In this document: positions 7,632 through 16,213 of the stretch, piece by piece
Numbering within the stretch: position 1 is the first letter of the stretch
Layout of the letters: every line of letters starts with the position of its first letter
Source: an uncultured Bacilli bacterium
GTDB lineage: Bacteria > Bacillota_I > Bacilli_A > RF39 > UBA660
Direction: 5' to 3'
Length of the DNA: 37,259 nucleotides
Assembly (NCBI GenBank): GCA_934162555.1
Contig: CAKPJE010000001.1
Span: forward strand, 1 to 37,259
The notes under the pieces: generated by a model
Databases searched by the model: none
Seen by the model: only the letters and a program-made list of their open reading frames with translations
Told to the model about the DNA's origin: nothing
Program-made: the position numbers and the translations under genes

Positions 7632-10014
7632 CTACAATATTAACTAATTTTTTAGGTATAACTATTACCTTAATAATTTCCTTACCCTGAATATTAGCAT
7701 TTACATTTGGTATACCTAAAGCAATATCAACCATTTCTTCCCCAGAAGTATTAGAAGAAATCTCAATCTTACCCCTTACCTTACCATTTACCTGAACAAC
7801 CATCTCATAACTATCATCCTTTATCTTACTCTCATCATAAGTTGGCCATTTTTCATAAGCAATAGTATTACTCTCTCCTAACATACTCCATAATTCTTCA
7901 GTAACATGAGGAATAATAGGATTTATTAATTTCAAGAAATTCTTAGCATACTCTAAAGGAAATACATTTTCTTTATATACAGCATTTATAAATATCATCA
8001 TCTGGGAAATAGCAGTATTTATATTTAAACTCTCATAATCCTCTGTTACCTTCTTAACAGTTTGATTATATACCTTATCTAAATTAGTATTTTTTTCATC
8101 TTTTATTTTATTTTCAGTTGTATATAACCTATAAATTCTTTCAATAAACTTTCTAGATGCCTCAATTCCCTTAGCATCCCATGGTTTAGAAGCCTCAATC
8201 GGTCCCATAAACATCTCATATAACCTTAAACTATCAGCACCATATATTCTAACCATATCATCTGGATTTACAACATTACCCCTTGATTTAGACATTTTTT
8301 CATTATTCTCACCCAAAATCATACCTTGATGTATTAGTCTTTTAAAAGGTTCATCATTAGTTATATAACCCTCATTATATAGAAAACGATTCCAAAACCT
8401 TGAATATAATAAATGACCAACAGCATGTTCAGCACCACCCATATATAAATCAACTGGCATCCAGTGATCAGCTAAAGTTTTATCAACAAATTCTTTATCA
8501 TTATCAGGATCAATATATCTTAAATAATACCAACTAGATCCAGCAGATCCGGGCATTGTACAAGTTTCTCTTACACCTTTAACACCATCTATTACAACAT
8601 TTTTCCAATCCTCAGCGTTATCAAGTGGTGGATTACCATTTTTACCCTTATAATCATCCATAACAGGTAAAACTAAAGGAAGTTCACTATCATCCAAAAC
8701 ATATTCTTTACCATTTTCTAAATGAACTATCGGTACAGGTTCACCCCAATATCTTTGGCGCGCAAATATCCAGTCCCTTAAACGATAATTTATTTTTTTA
8801 GTTCCAATATTATTTTCTTCAATAAATTCAAACATTTTATTTAAAGCATCTTCTTTATTTAAACCATTTAGAAATTCAGAATTAATATGTAAACCATCTC
8901 CAGTAAAAGCCTCTTCTAAAACATTTCCACCCTCTAAAACTGGTATTATTTCTAGATTAAATTTTTTGGCAAATGCATAGTCTCTTTCATCATGAGCTGG
9001 TACTGCCATAATTGCGCCTGTTCCGTATGATACTAATACATAATCACTAATCCATATTGGTAATTCTTTACCATTTACTGGATTTATTGCATAAGCACCT
9101 GTAAATACTCCTGTTTTATCTTTATTTAAATCTGTTCTTTCTAATTCAGACTTTAATGAGCACATATTTTTATAATTTGTTACTTCTTCTTTTTTATCTT
9201 CTGTTACTATTTTATCAATTAATTCATGTTCTGGTGATAATACACAATATGTTGCACCAAATAAAGTATCACACCTTGTTGTAAATACTGTAAAATCATA
9301 ATCAGTATCTTTTACTTTAAATTTTATTTCAGCTCCAACAGATTTACCAATCCAGTTTCTTTGCATTTCTTTAGTTGATTCTGGCCAGTTTAATTCATTT
9401 AAACCATCTAATAGTATTTCTGCATATTTTGGCATTTTCATTACCCATTGTCTCATATTTTTACGAACAACTGGATAACCACCTCTTTCAGATTTACCAT
9501 CAATTATTTCATCATTAGCAAGTACTGTACCTAATTCTTCACACCAATTTACTGGCATATATGTACATTCTGCTAAACCCTTTAAATACATTTGTTTAAA
9601 TATCCATTGCGTCCATTTATAAAATGATGGATCACTTGTTGATATAGCACGATCCCAATCATATGAAAAACCTAGTTCTTTCATTTGTCTTGTAAAGTTT
9701 GCTATATTTTTTTCAGTAAATCCTCCTGGATGATTACCTGTTTTTATAGCATATTGTTCAGCTGGTAAGCCAAATGAATCAAACCCCATTGGATGAAGGA
9801 CATTAAACCCTTGCATTCTTTTCATACGCGCTACTATATCAGTTGCTGTATAGCCTTCTGGATGACCAACATGTAAACCTTCTCCAGATGGATATGGGAA
9901 CATATCTAAACAATAATATTTTGGTTTTGAAAAATCATAAATATCTGTTTTGAAAGTTTTGTTTTTGTCCCAATATTCTTGCCATTTTTTTTCAATTTTC
10001 TCATGATTATACAT
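7624..10014 (-). CDS. leuS: Leucyl-tRNA synthetase
   Basis: 796 residues, normal for bacterial LeuRS. The class I HIGH signature appears as HVGH within MFPYPSGEGLHVGHPEGY near residue 45, and KMSKS within NEKMSKSRGNVVNPDD near residue 572. The CP1 editing domain is recognisable by TTRCDTLFGATYCVLSPEH and HDERDYAF (the aspartate that blocks Leu-tRNA deacylation). GSSWYYLRY and the C-terminal anticodon region are intact. The enzyme charges tRNA-Leu in the cytoplasm. AGGAGG sits just before the ATG. It is a single-gene unit with its own promoter, T-box leader and terminator. Confidence 0.98.
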   Translation of the reverse strand: MYNHEKIEKKWQEYWDKNKTFKTDIYDFSKPKYYCLDMFPYPSGEGLHVGHPEGYTATDIVARMKRMQGFNVLHPMGFDSFGLPAEQYAIKTGNHPGGFTEKNIANFTRQMKELGFSYDWDRAISTSDPSFYKWTQWIFKQMYLKGLAECTYMPVNWCEELGTVLANDEIIDGKSERGGYPVVRKNMRQWVMKMPKYAEILLDGLNELNWPESTKEMQRNWIGKSVGAEIKFKVKDTDYDFTVFTTRCDTLFGATYCVLSPEHELIDKIVTEDKKEEVTNYKNMCSLKSELERTDLNKDKTGVFTGAYAINPVNGKELPIWISDYVLVSYGTGAIMAVPAHDERDYAFAKKFNLEIIPVLEGGNVLEEAFTGDGLHINSEFLNGLNKEDALNKMFEFIEENNIGTKKINYRLRDWIFARQRYWGEPVPIVHLENGKEYVLDDSELPLVLPVMDDYKGKNGNPPLDNAEDWKNVVIDGVKGVRETCTMPGSAGSSWYYLRYIDPDNDKEFVDKTLADHWMPVDLYMGGAEHAVGHLLYSRFWNRFLYNEGYITNDEPFKRLIHQGMILGENNEKMSKSRGNVVNPDDMVRIYGADSLRLYEMFMGPIEASKPWDAKGIEASRKFIERIYRLYTTENKIKDEKNTNLDKVYNQTVKKVTEDYESLNINTAISQMMIFINAVYKENVFPLEYAKNFLKLINPIIPHVTEELWSMLGESNTIAYEKWPTYDESKIKDDSYEMVVQVNGKVRGKIEISSNTSGEEMVDIALGIPNVNANIQGKEIIKVIVIPKKLVNIVVG

Positions 10015-10261
10015 AATTTCCTCCTAAAAAAACACTATAAATATAAGGACGATCATTACCGCGGTACCACCTTATTTCATAATGTTATGCTTCTTTATAA
10101 TTTTTAACGCGATTAAGCGATTCAATCTAGAAAATAAGTTCATAAGTAATATTTATTAATTTCCATCAACCATTAACTTTCTATAAAATATTATTTTATT
10201 ACTACTTTTTCCGTCTTTTTGAATATATACATATATTAGCATATTTTTTTTAGATAAGCAA
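10015..10261 (-). promoter_or_regulatory. leuS promoter and T-box leader
   Basis: TTGCTT (10256-10261), 17 bases and TAATAT (10233-10238) on the minus strand place the start of RNA near 10226, giving a ~210-base leader. It holds the stem I apical signature (GAAAG...ATGGTTGATGGAAAT) and the T-box core GGTGGTACCGCGG, which binds the uncharged tRNA acceptor end. The 3' side of stem I reads GAACTTA; both CTT and TTA here are leucine codons, fitting a leucine specifier. A hairpin (AAATAAGG with CCTTATATTT) and a T run close the leader. Uncharged tRNA-Leu should switch on leuS. Confidence 0.9.
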
Positions 10262-10377
10262 GTATTTAAGAAAAAGTTTTAGATATATAAGGAAATGTAT
10301 AGTACTTTTTTAAGTTCATTCTTATCTTATTTTGTAAAGGATTATAAGAGTCTTATACAAGTCTTAAAAATAAAAAT

Positions 10378-10416
10378 CATTTCGCAAAAGTCAATTTTTT
10401 TCATTTTTGCGAAATG
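10378..10416. repeat. 12-bp perfect inverted repeat (hairpin)
   Basis: CATTTCGCAAAA (10378-10389) and TTTTGCGAAATG (10405-10416) pair perfectly around a 15-base loop. T-rich sequence follows on the minus strand (ATTTTTATTTTT), so it may terminate minus-strand RNA, but no minus-strand gene ends here. Confidence 0.7.
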
Positions 10417-10436
10417 GTTTAAAAAAAAACAATTCT

Positions 10437-10478
10437 AAAGTGCAAATTTTGCACTTTGAAACTCACCATTTGCACTTT
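10437..10478. repeat. Palindrome and third copy of TTTGCACTTT
   Basis: AAAGTGCAAA and TTTGCACTTT form a near-continuous palindrome (10437-10457, one central T), and the same ten bases occur again at 10469-10478. Their GC content exceeds the background. The layout resembles an operator upstream of the gene at 10570, but no regulator is known for it. Confidence 0.55.
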
Positions 10479-10569
10479 GCCATTCCCATTATTTAAGCAT
10501 TAACATCAAATAAATCCATAAATCAGAATTAATTATATTATTCAAACATATAATTAACTAGGTGAAAAA

Positions 10570-10929
10570 ATGAATTATTTAAAAAAAATAAGTATTGCTT
10601 TAGGCATAAGTCTTGGTATAACTCTCATATTAACATTTCTAAACACCCTATTCAATTACATAGAACTATATAGTTATAATGTATACACAATCATAGAATT
10701 CATAATTGTATTAATCGCATCACTTGTGTCAGGATTCATAAACGGCAAAAAATCAAACAAAAAAGGATGGTTAGAAGGACTAAAACTAAGCTTTATAATT
10801 ATAGCTTTATTAATAATATTCAATTTAATATTTGGATTTGTATTTAACACAAAACTAATAATATTCTATTTAATCATTATAACCTCAAATATTATAGGAA
10901 GTATGTTTGGTATCCAAAAAAAAGACTAA
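10570..10929 (+). CDS. TIGR04086/DUF3792-like small membrane protein
   Basis: 119 residues with four hydrophobic segments (about 10-30, 40-62, 72-92 and 96-113) and a short basic loop (NGKKSNKKGWLEGLK) in the middle. This plan, with a glycine-containing KKGWLxGL loop, fits the TIGR04086 (YrzE-like) membrane family of Firmicutes, whose role is unknown. AGGTGA precedes the ATG. It is a single gene, convergent with sigE, and shares a terminator with it. A possible operator-like palindrome lies ~110 bases upstream. Confidence 0.7.
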   Translation: MNYLKKISIALGISLGITLILTFLNTLFNYIELYSYNVYTIIEFIIVLIASLVSGFINGKKSNKKGWLEGLKLSFIIIALLIIFNLIFGFVFNTKLIIFYLIIITSNIIGSMFGIQKKD

Positions 10930-10956
10930 ATTTTACTAATAACTTTTAGTCTTTTT
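10919..10956. terminator. Bidirectional terminator
   Basis: AAAAAGACTAAA (10919-10930) and TTTAGTCTTTTT (10945-10956) form a perfect 12-bp stem with A and T flanks on opposite sides. It overlaps the ends of the membrane-protein gene and sigE, which converge here. Confidence 0.85.
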
Positions 10957-11615
10957 ATTATCTTCTTTTCTATCCTTGAAATATATGACTGACTTATATT
11001 AAGTAGCTCAGCAACATCCTTTTGTGTCATCTCCTTATTACCATACAATCCATACCTTAAAACCATTATTTTCTTATCTCTACCCTTTAACTTAGAAATT
11101 TCCTCGTACAAAGCTTTTCTATCATTCTCATCCTCAATACCCTTTGTTACAATATCATCATCCGTACCAAGTATATCCTCTAAATGAAGTTCGTTTCCCT
11201 CGGAATCATAACTCAAACTATCCTCTAAACTAATTTCCCCTTTTCTTCTCTTATTCTTTCTCAAAAACATTAAAATCTCATTATCAATACACCTTGAAGC
11301 ATAAGTAGCAAGCTTAATATTTTTATCAAGCTTATATGTATTAACACCCTTTATCAAACCAATTGTACCAATACTTACTAAATCTTCTAAATCAACACCT
11401 GTGTTTTCATATTTTTTTGACAAAAATACCACTAATCTTAAGTTGTGCTCAATTAATTTACTCTTAGCATCATTATCCCCATCCATATTCAGTAAAACAA
11501 GTCTTTCTTCCTCATCTCTTTTTAAAGGCTCTGGCAATTTATCAGTGCTACCGATAAAATATATTCCTTCACTTTTAAAAACTTTTAGTATAATTCTTAT
11601 TATTTTTTTTAGCAT
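10926..11615 (-). CDS. sigE: Sporulation sigma factor SigE (pro-sigma-E)
   Basis: 229 residues. Region 2 is clear (NLRLVVFLSKKYENTGVDLEDLVSIGTIGLIKGVNTY, given here as a landmark in pieces: NLRLVVFLSKKYENTG, then DLEDLVSIGTIGLIK), as are the LATYASRCIDNEILMFLR block and the region 4 helix-turn-helix (TQKDVAELLNISQSYISRIEK). The N-terminal ~25 residues before YFIGSTDKLP are hydrophobic and basic, as in the pro-sequence that SpoIIGA removes. SigE directs the early mother-cell programme of sporulation. Overlap with spoIIGA and a GGAGG site argue for co-translation. The pairing with spoIIGA distinguishes it from SigF, SigG and SigK. Confidence 0.93.
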   Translation of the reverse strand: MLKKIIRIILKVFKSEGIYFIGSTDKLPEPLKRDEEERLVLLNMDGDNDAKSKLIEHNLRLVVFLSKKYENTGVDLEDLVSIGTIGLIKGVNTYKLDKNIKLATYASRCIDNEILMFLRKNKRRKGEISLEDSLSYDSEGNELHLEDILGTDDDIVTKGIEDENDRKALYEEISKLKGRDKKIMVLRYGLYGNKEMTQKDVAELLNISQSYISRIEKKIIKRLKVISKI

Positions 11616-12373
11616 ATTCCCTCCAATTTATTATTTAATAAGCAATCTACACCATCTATATTAATCTTAAAACATGTTCCAACATACACATCATATGTTC
11701 TATTTTTGTATATTAATTTACCCTTAACACAATTTAAACTACCACTTCCAAGTGCGACTGAACAAGGAACAATGATATTTTTTTTTGAATTTATTTTTTT
11801 ATTTATCAAAATGATTGGTTTATAAAAATATGGATCAACTAAATTGTTCCCTGTATCCATAAAACCATTTAATTCATAAATCTTATTTTCTACTTCTAAT
11901 TTTACTCTATATATATTGTTATGTATTCTCTTAAACATTTTGGATTCTTTAATATATATATAAAGTATAATTGGTGATGAAATAAATAAAAATATATAAT
12001 TGATACTTAGTCCCTTAAAATAAAATACTAAACCTGTATTTTTATAAGAAAATGTAATACTCAAAAAATATAAAAATCCTCCTAATATAATACTAACTGT
12101 ATATAAAAATAACATATTTTTTAAGAAATATTTTATATTTTTATACCCAAACCCTATTAGTAGCATTAATATACTTATTAATATTTTTAATAAAAATAAT
12201 TGAAAACTTGTTATTTTAATAAACAAAAATAGAATACTTAAACTACCTACAAATGCTCCTAACATCAATTTATAAAATTTGGCATTTCTTTTTAAAATTA
12301 TTGATGTTGTTAAAAGAATTAGTAAATCAAAAGAAAAGTTAATAAATAAAACTACATCTATATATATCTTCAT
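11609..12373 (-). CDS. spoIIGA: SpoIIGA, membrane aspartic protease for pro-sigma-E
   Basis: 254 residues from the chosen start MKIYIDVVLFINF, which matches the usual SpoIIGA N terminus; GGTGATG lies just before this ATG, so the TTG/GTG/ATG starts a few codons upstream are less likely. Five hydrophobic segments fill residues 1-140, followed by a soluble domain with the catalytic motif FMDTGNNLVDP (Asp-Thr-Gly) and a later conserved stretch IIVPCSVALGSGSLNCVKG. SpoIIGA sits in the septal membrane and cleaves pro-sigma-E after a forespore signal. The stop overlaps the sigE start. Somewhat shorter than the Bacillus protein (about 309 residues). Confidence 0.92.
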   Translation of the reverse strand: MKIYIDVVLFINFSFDLLILLTTSIILKRNAKFYKLMLGAFVGSLSILFLFIKITSFQLFLLKILISILMLLIGFGYKNIKYFLKNMLFLYTVSIILGGFLYFLSITFSYKNTGLVFYFKGLSINYIFLFISSPIILYIYIKESKMFKRIHNNIYRVKLEVENKIYELNGFMDTGNNLVDPYFYKPIILINKKINSKKNIIVPCSVALGSGSLNCVKGKLIYKNRTYDVYVGTCFKINIDGVDCLLNNKLEGIC

Positions 12374-12389
12374 TTTCATCACCAAAATG

Positions 12390-12422
12390 ATTATATACTA
12401 TAAATAATAAAAAAAATGTCAT
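12390..12422 (-). promoter_or_regulatory. Candidate spoIIG promoter with long spacer
   Basis: ATGACA (12417-12422) and TATAAT (12390-12395) lie on the minus strand 21 bases apart, and the start codon follows 16 bases after the -10. The B. subtilis spoIIG promoter is known for an over-long spacer (22 bp) that needs Spo0A-P. ATGTCATTT over the -35 only loosely resembles a Spo0A box. Confidence 0.4.
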
Positions 12423-12429
12423 TTTAAAA

Positions 12430-12470
12430 GAAAGCCGTAACCATACGAGCTTTCATGTACTTATGTACAT
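12430..12470. repeat. Two adjacent hairpins upstream of spoIIGA
   Basis: GAAAGC-CGTA pairs with TACG-GCTTTC around a four-base loop with one bulged base (12430-12454), followed on the minus strand by TTTT. Next to it ATGTAC and GTACAT (12455-12470) form a six-bp dyad. The first could be a second terminator for the small-peptide transcript. Confidence 0.5.
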
Positions 12471-12491
12471 TATATTATATTCTTTTACAAT

Positions 12492-12513
12492 AGAAAAAGT
12501 CCTAAAAAGGACT
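12492..12513 (-). terminator. Terminator after the 39-residue peptide gene
   Basis: AGTCCT/AGGACT stem with a four-base loop followed by TTTTT on the minus strand, four bases after the peptide stop codon. Confidence 0.7.
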
Positions 12514-12517
12514 CTTC

Positions 12518-12637
12518 TTACATTTTTTCATTTAACATTGTATTAACTTTTTCCATAATTGGTGCCTTATATTTTTGATAAGCAAGTACTGCTCCAGCAC
12601 CCATTCCCATTAATACTAAACCTTTCATCGCTTTCAA
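12518..12637 (-). CDS. Small (39-residue) putative membrane peptide
   Basis: TTG start at 12637 with GAGGTG six bases upstream; frame reads (M)KAMKGLVLMGMGAGAVLAY then QKYKAPIMEKVNTMLNEKM. A glycine-rich hydrophobic helix at about residues 6-19 is followed by a charged amphipathic tail, a plan common among tiny Firmicutes membrane proteins of unknown role. It lies between recD2 and spoIIGA and ends directly before a terminator, so it has the marks of a real gene: ribosome-binding site, correct length and terminator. An internal ATG (codon 4) is an alternative start. No function is proposed. Confidence 0.65.
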   Translation of the reverse strand: MKAMKGLVLMGMGAGAVLAYQKYKAPIMEKVNTMLNEKM

Positions 12638-12695
12638 ATTATCCACCTCACAAAAAAATGTAGTACCAGTACATTATTTATTTTAACCACTTTAT

Positions 12696-14900
12696 TTAAA
12701 AACATTCAATAATTAAATTCTTTAAATTAGTTTTTCTCTCTGTACTATAATTTGATGAAACAGCCATTTTAAAAGCTTCTTCTTCACCTAATAAAATTAA
12801 TTTTTTCTTAGCTCGTGTAACTCCTGTATATATTAGTTTTCTATATAACATTCTACTATATGATTTAGCAATTGGTATTATAACAAATTCAAATTCGCCA
12901 CCTTGTGATTTATGAATTGATATTGCAAATCCATGTTTTATTTTTACGAGGTCTTTGGGCAAATATTTTACTATATTACCATCATAATCAACATATATTT
13001 CTGTTTTACCTGATTCACTAAATGGTGGATGGATTATATCACATAATATTCCAATATCACCGTTAAATACATTTTCTTCTGGCATATTTACAAGTTCTAG
13101 TATTTTATCATTTACTCTATATGTTATATTTGATAATGTTACCTCTTTTTTATTTTCATCTTTAGGATTAAAAATATTTTGTAAAATAATATTTAAATTA
13201 TCAATTCCATTTTCGCCTTTATACATTGGTGCCATAATTTGAACTCTTTTATAATCATAACCATGTTTTATAAGATCATTACAAATATTTTTTATTGATG
13301 TTCTTATACAACTAGCAGGACATTTTAAAAATCTATAATCCATATAATCTTTAAATGAGTTTTCGGTTATATTATTTTCCTTTATTTCTTTTGCTAGTAA
13401 ATTGATGTATGAATCAGAATTTTGCCTGTACAGATATTCTAATTTTATTGTTTTTATTTTTTCACTTTCTATTAAATCTTTTAATACTAATCCTGGACCA
13501 ACTGATGGTAGTTGATCATAATCTCCAACTAGTATTAATTTTATATTATCTGTTAAACCACTTAATAAACTACTGAATAAATTAATATCAATCATACTTG
13601 TTTCATCTACTATTATTAATTTACTTTTATCTTTGTTGCTCTCACATATACCAAATGTATTATTTTCTTTATTCCATTTTAAGAATCTATGAATTGTTGA
13701 TGCTGGATAAAGTGTTGTTTCACACATTCTTTTACTTGCTCTTCCAGTAGGTGCAAGTAAAGCTAAATCACGCACCAATTCATCATATGATAGTTTATTT
13801 AATCTTTTGTATAGGGTGACTATTGCTTTTATGATAGTTGTTTTTCCTGTTCCTGGTCCACCTGTTATAATGGTTAAATTTTCTATTAAAGCATTTTTTA
13901 TTGCTTCTTTTTGTAAATCATTGTATTCTATACCATTTTCAATTTCCAAATATTCTATTTCTTTATCTATTTTTTTATATACATTTTTTTCTTTTTTGCT
14001 GATTCTTTTTAATTTTCTTACTATATTTTCTTCATTTATATACATATCTTTTAAGTAATATTTATCATCTACTATTTCTATATAGTTTTCTTCTTCTAAT
14101 TCTTCAAATATACTATCAAATATATCTATACCTAAATCTATTTTTAAGTAATTAAATACACACTCGATTATTTCATCTTTATCTAAATAGGTATCTCCAC
14201 TTGTATATATTAAATTATTCATTATATAGTATGTACAAGCTTTGATTCTTCTTTCATCATCTTCTTTTATTTTTAGTTTTTCTCTTAAATAATCTACTTT
14301 TTGAAAACTTATTTCTTCATCTATTATACTATATATATTGTTTTCTATTATTGGTATTGTGTTTGTTTTATATTTGTTATATATACTTAGAGCATCTTTC
14401 ATACTAAACCCCAGATCACATAAATATACAATATCTTCATGTGATTCAGTATTATTTTTTAGTATTTCATATATTTTATCTGCTTTTGTTTTGGATATTT
14501 TGGGTATATCATATAATACTTCTTTATTGTTTAATATTTTATTTATAGCATCTAATCCTAATTTTTCTACTATTAGGGTTGCTAATTTTTCTCCTACTCC
14601 TACAAACATATCTCCTGATAAAAATGCAATTACTCCTTCTTTATCATTTGGCATAATTTTTTCATATTTTTTTACATCAAATTGAAATCCATATTTAGGA
14701 TGCTCTAATGAATCACCATACATTATATAGTTTTCATCTTCTTTTAAATCATCAAAATAACCTGTTACGGTTATTGTTTTTCCTATATATTCTTCTACTT
14801 CTTCATCATTTGTTTCTTTTACTTTAAATAAACCTATTGTATAACCTTTTTCTGATTTATAGAATGCTTTTTTAAATATTCCTTTGATATAATTATTCAT
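12696..14900 (-). CDS. recD2: RecD2-family DNA helicase
   Basis: 734 residues from the ATG at 14900 (MNNYIKGIFKKAFYKSEKGY), which has GGTGA upstream; the extra four codons before it are unlikely. The N-terminal region has the OB-like and helix-hairpin-helix parts of RecD2 (GVGEKLATLIVEKLG). Walker A is GGPGTGKTT near residue 347, Walker B is IIVDETSMID, then GDYDQLPSVGPG, and the C-terminal UvrD-like motifs are HKSQGGEFEFVI and YTGVTRAKKKL. RecD2 is a 5'-3' ATP-dependent helicase acting in DNA repair and fork maintenance without RecBC. It overlaps the end of mtaB by eight bases, implying coupling. Confidence 0.93.
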   Translation of the reverse strand: MNNYIKGIFKKAFYKSEKGYTIGLFKVKETNDEEVEEYIGKTITVTGYFDDLKEDENYIMYGDSLEHPKYGFQFDVKKYEKIMPNDKEGVIAFLSGDMFVGVGEKLATLIVEKLGLDAINKILNNKEVLYDIPKISKTKADKIYEILKNNTESHEDIVYLCDLGFSMKDALSIYNKYKTNTIPIIENNIYSIIDEEISFQKVDYLREKLKIKEDDERRIKACTYYIMNNLIYTSGDTYLDKDEIIECVFNYLKIDLGIDIFDSIFEELEEENYIEIVDDKYYLKDMYINEENIVRKLKRISKKEKNVYKKIDKEIEYLEIENGIEYNDLQKEAIKNALIENLTIITGGPGTGKTTIIKAIVTLYKRLNKLSYDELVRDLALLAPTGRASKRMCETTLYPASTIHRFLKWNKENNTFGICESNKDKSKLIIVDETSMIDINLFSSLLSGLTDNIKLILVGDYDQLPSVGPGLVLKDLIESEKIKTIKLEYLYRQNSDSYINLLAKEIKENNITENSFKDYMDYRFLKCPASCIRTSIKNICNDLIKHGYDYKRVQIMAPMYKGENGIDNLNIILQNIFNPKDENKKEVTLSNITYRVNDKILELVNMPEENVFNGDIGILCDIIHPPFSESGKTEIYVDYDGNIVKYLPKDLVKIKHGFAISIHKSQGGEFEFVIIPIAKSYSRMLYRKLIYTGVTRAKKKLILLGEEEAFKMAVSSNYSTERKTNLKNLIIECF

Positions 14901-16155
14901 AATTTTCACCAATACAATATGGATATTTTATATCGGTTATTTTTGTTTTTATTATTTTATGTAAATTACTTTCTTTTCCTTTACATTTTACTAATGCATA
15001 ATCCCCTGTATGACCTATTAAATAGTTATCTTTATATACTTCTGGTAAAAATTCTACTTCTTTATTTAGGTGTTTATTTAAAAATTTGTTTTCTAGTTTT
15101 AATGATAAATATAATAATTTATGGACTCTTTCTTTTTTTATGTTATTATCTAAATCTTTTAATTGAGCAGCTGGTGTTCCTTCTCTTTTTGAATATGGGA
15201 ATACATGTACTTTTCCAAATTCTAATTTTTCGATATTCATTAGTGTTTCTTTAAAGTTTTCTTCTGTTTCTGTTGGATATCCTACTATTACATCGGTTGT
15301 TATATTCATGTTTGGTCTTATTTTTTTGATTTCTTTTATTTTATTAAAGTAATATTCCATATCATATTTTCTATTCATATCTTTTAAAACTTTATCACAT
15401 CCAGTTTGTAAGGGTATGTGTATATGATCAACTATTTTTTTATTATTTTTTAATGTATTCATAAATTCTTCATCTAATTCTGTTATTTCTATAGACGATA
15501 TTCTAACTCTTTCAACTTCTTTTATTTCACATATTAGATTTAATAGATATGATAATCTTTTTTCTTCATAGTTATAGTGTCCTGTATGTATTCCTGTTAA
15601 GACTATTTCTTTATGTCCTTTGTTTACTAGATGTTTTACTTCTTCTAGTACATCTTCAATACTTCTTGATCTTACTTTTCCTCTTGTGTATGGTATTATG
15701 CAGTATGAGCAAAAGTTTTCACAGCCATCTTCTACTTTTACGAATGCTCTTGTTTGGTTAAAATTTTCAAGCATCATATTTTCAAATTCTATATTGTTTA
15801 CATCTTTTATATCTATTATTTGTTTTTTATATTTTAAGTATTCTTCTATGTATAAGTCTATTTTACTTTTTCCATTATTACCTAATATTATTTTAACGTT
15901 TTCTAAATCTTTTATTAGATCACTTTTTAATTGACTCATACATCCTACTACAACTGTTATTTTATCTTTATATCTTCTTACCATTTTTAATGATTTTTTT
16001 AAAGCTACATCTGTTACACAACATGTATTTATTATTACTATATCAGCTTCTTCTTCAGTTGTTTCTTTATAACCTTTCCTTTTTAAGGTTTCACTCATTA
16101 TATTTGATTCGTAAGTATTTACTTTACATCCTAAATTGCATATATAAAAATTCAT
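14893..16155 (-). CDS. mtaB: tRNA ms2t6A37 methylthiotransferase MtaB
   Basis: 420 residues. The N-terminal UPF0004 domain has its three iron-sulfur cysteines (NLGCKVNTYES, INTCCVTD and VVVGCMSQ). The radical SAM cluster motif CENFCSYC is followed by IIPYTRGKVRSR, typical of the MtaB branch rather than MiaB. A C-terminal TRAM-like stretch (about 360-420) includes GHTGDYALVK. MtaB turns t6A into ms2t6A at position 37 of tRNAs reading ANN codons. AGGAGGT precedes the ATG. It is co-transcribed with recD2 and overlaps it. Start and length fit the family. Confidence 0.92.
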   Translation of the reverse strand: MNFYICNLGCKVNTYESNIMSETLKRKGYKETTEEEADIVIINTCCVTDVALKKSLKMVRRYKDKITVVVGCMSQLKSDLIKDLENVKIILGNNGKSKIDLYIEEYLKYKKQIIDIKDVNNIEFENMMLENFNQTRAFVKVEDGCENFCSYCIIPYTRGKVRSRSIEDVLEEVKHLVNKGHKEIVLTGIHTGHYNYEEKRLSYLLNLICEIKEVERVRISSIEITELDEEFMNTLKNNKKIVDHIHIPLQTGCDKVLKDMNRKYDMEYYFNKIKEIKKIRPNMNITTDVIVGYPTETEENFKETLMNIEKLEFGKVHVFPYSKREGTPAAQLKDLDNNIKKERVHKLLYLSLKLENKFLNKHLNKEVEFLPEVYKDNYLIGHTGDYALVKCKGKESNLHKIIKTKITDIKYPYCIGENYE

Positions 16156-16193
16156 AGTTTACCTCCTAACACTTATAATAGTATAACACAAAT

Positions 16194-16213
16194 AAACCTA
16201 TAAAAATAGGTTT
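16194..16213 (-). terminator. Terminator after surface-protein paralog 4
   Basis: AAACCTA/TAGGTTT stem overlapping the stop codon of paralog 4; on the minus strand it is followed by an AT-rich but weak T run (ATTTG). Confidence 0.5.

Larger units (their letters stand above)
10262..10569. other. Non-coding interval between leuS leader and membrane-protein gene
   Basis: No open frame with a ribosome-binding site is visible on either strand. The stretch holds the long dyad at 10378-10416 and the TTTGCACTTT repeats at 10437-10478. A possible -10 (TATAAT, 10549-10554) lies only 15 bases before the ATG of the plus-strand gene at 10570; no convincing -35 was found. Confidence 0.5.
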
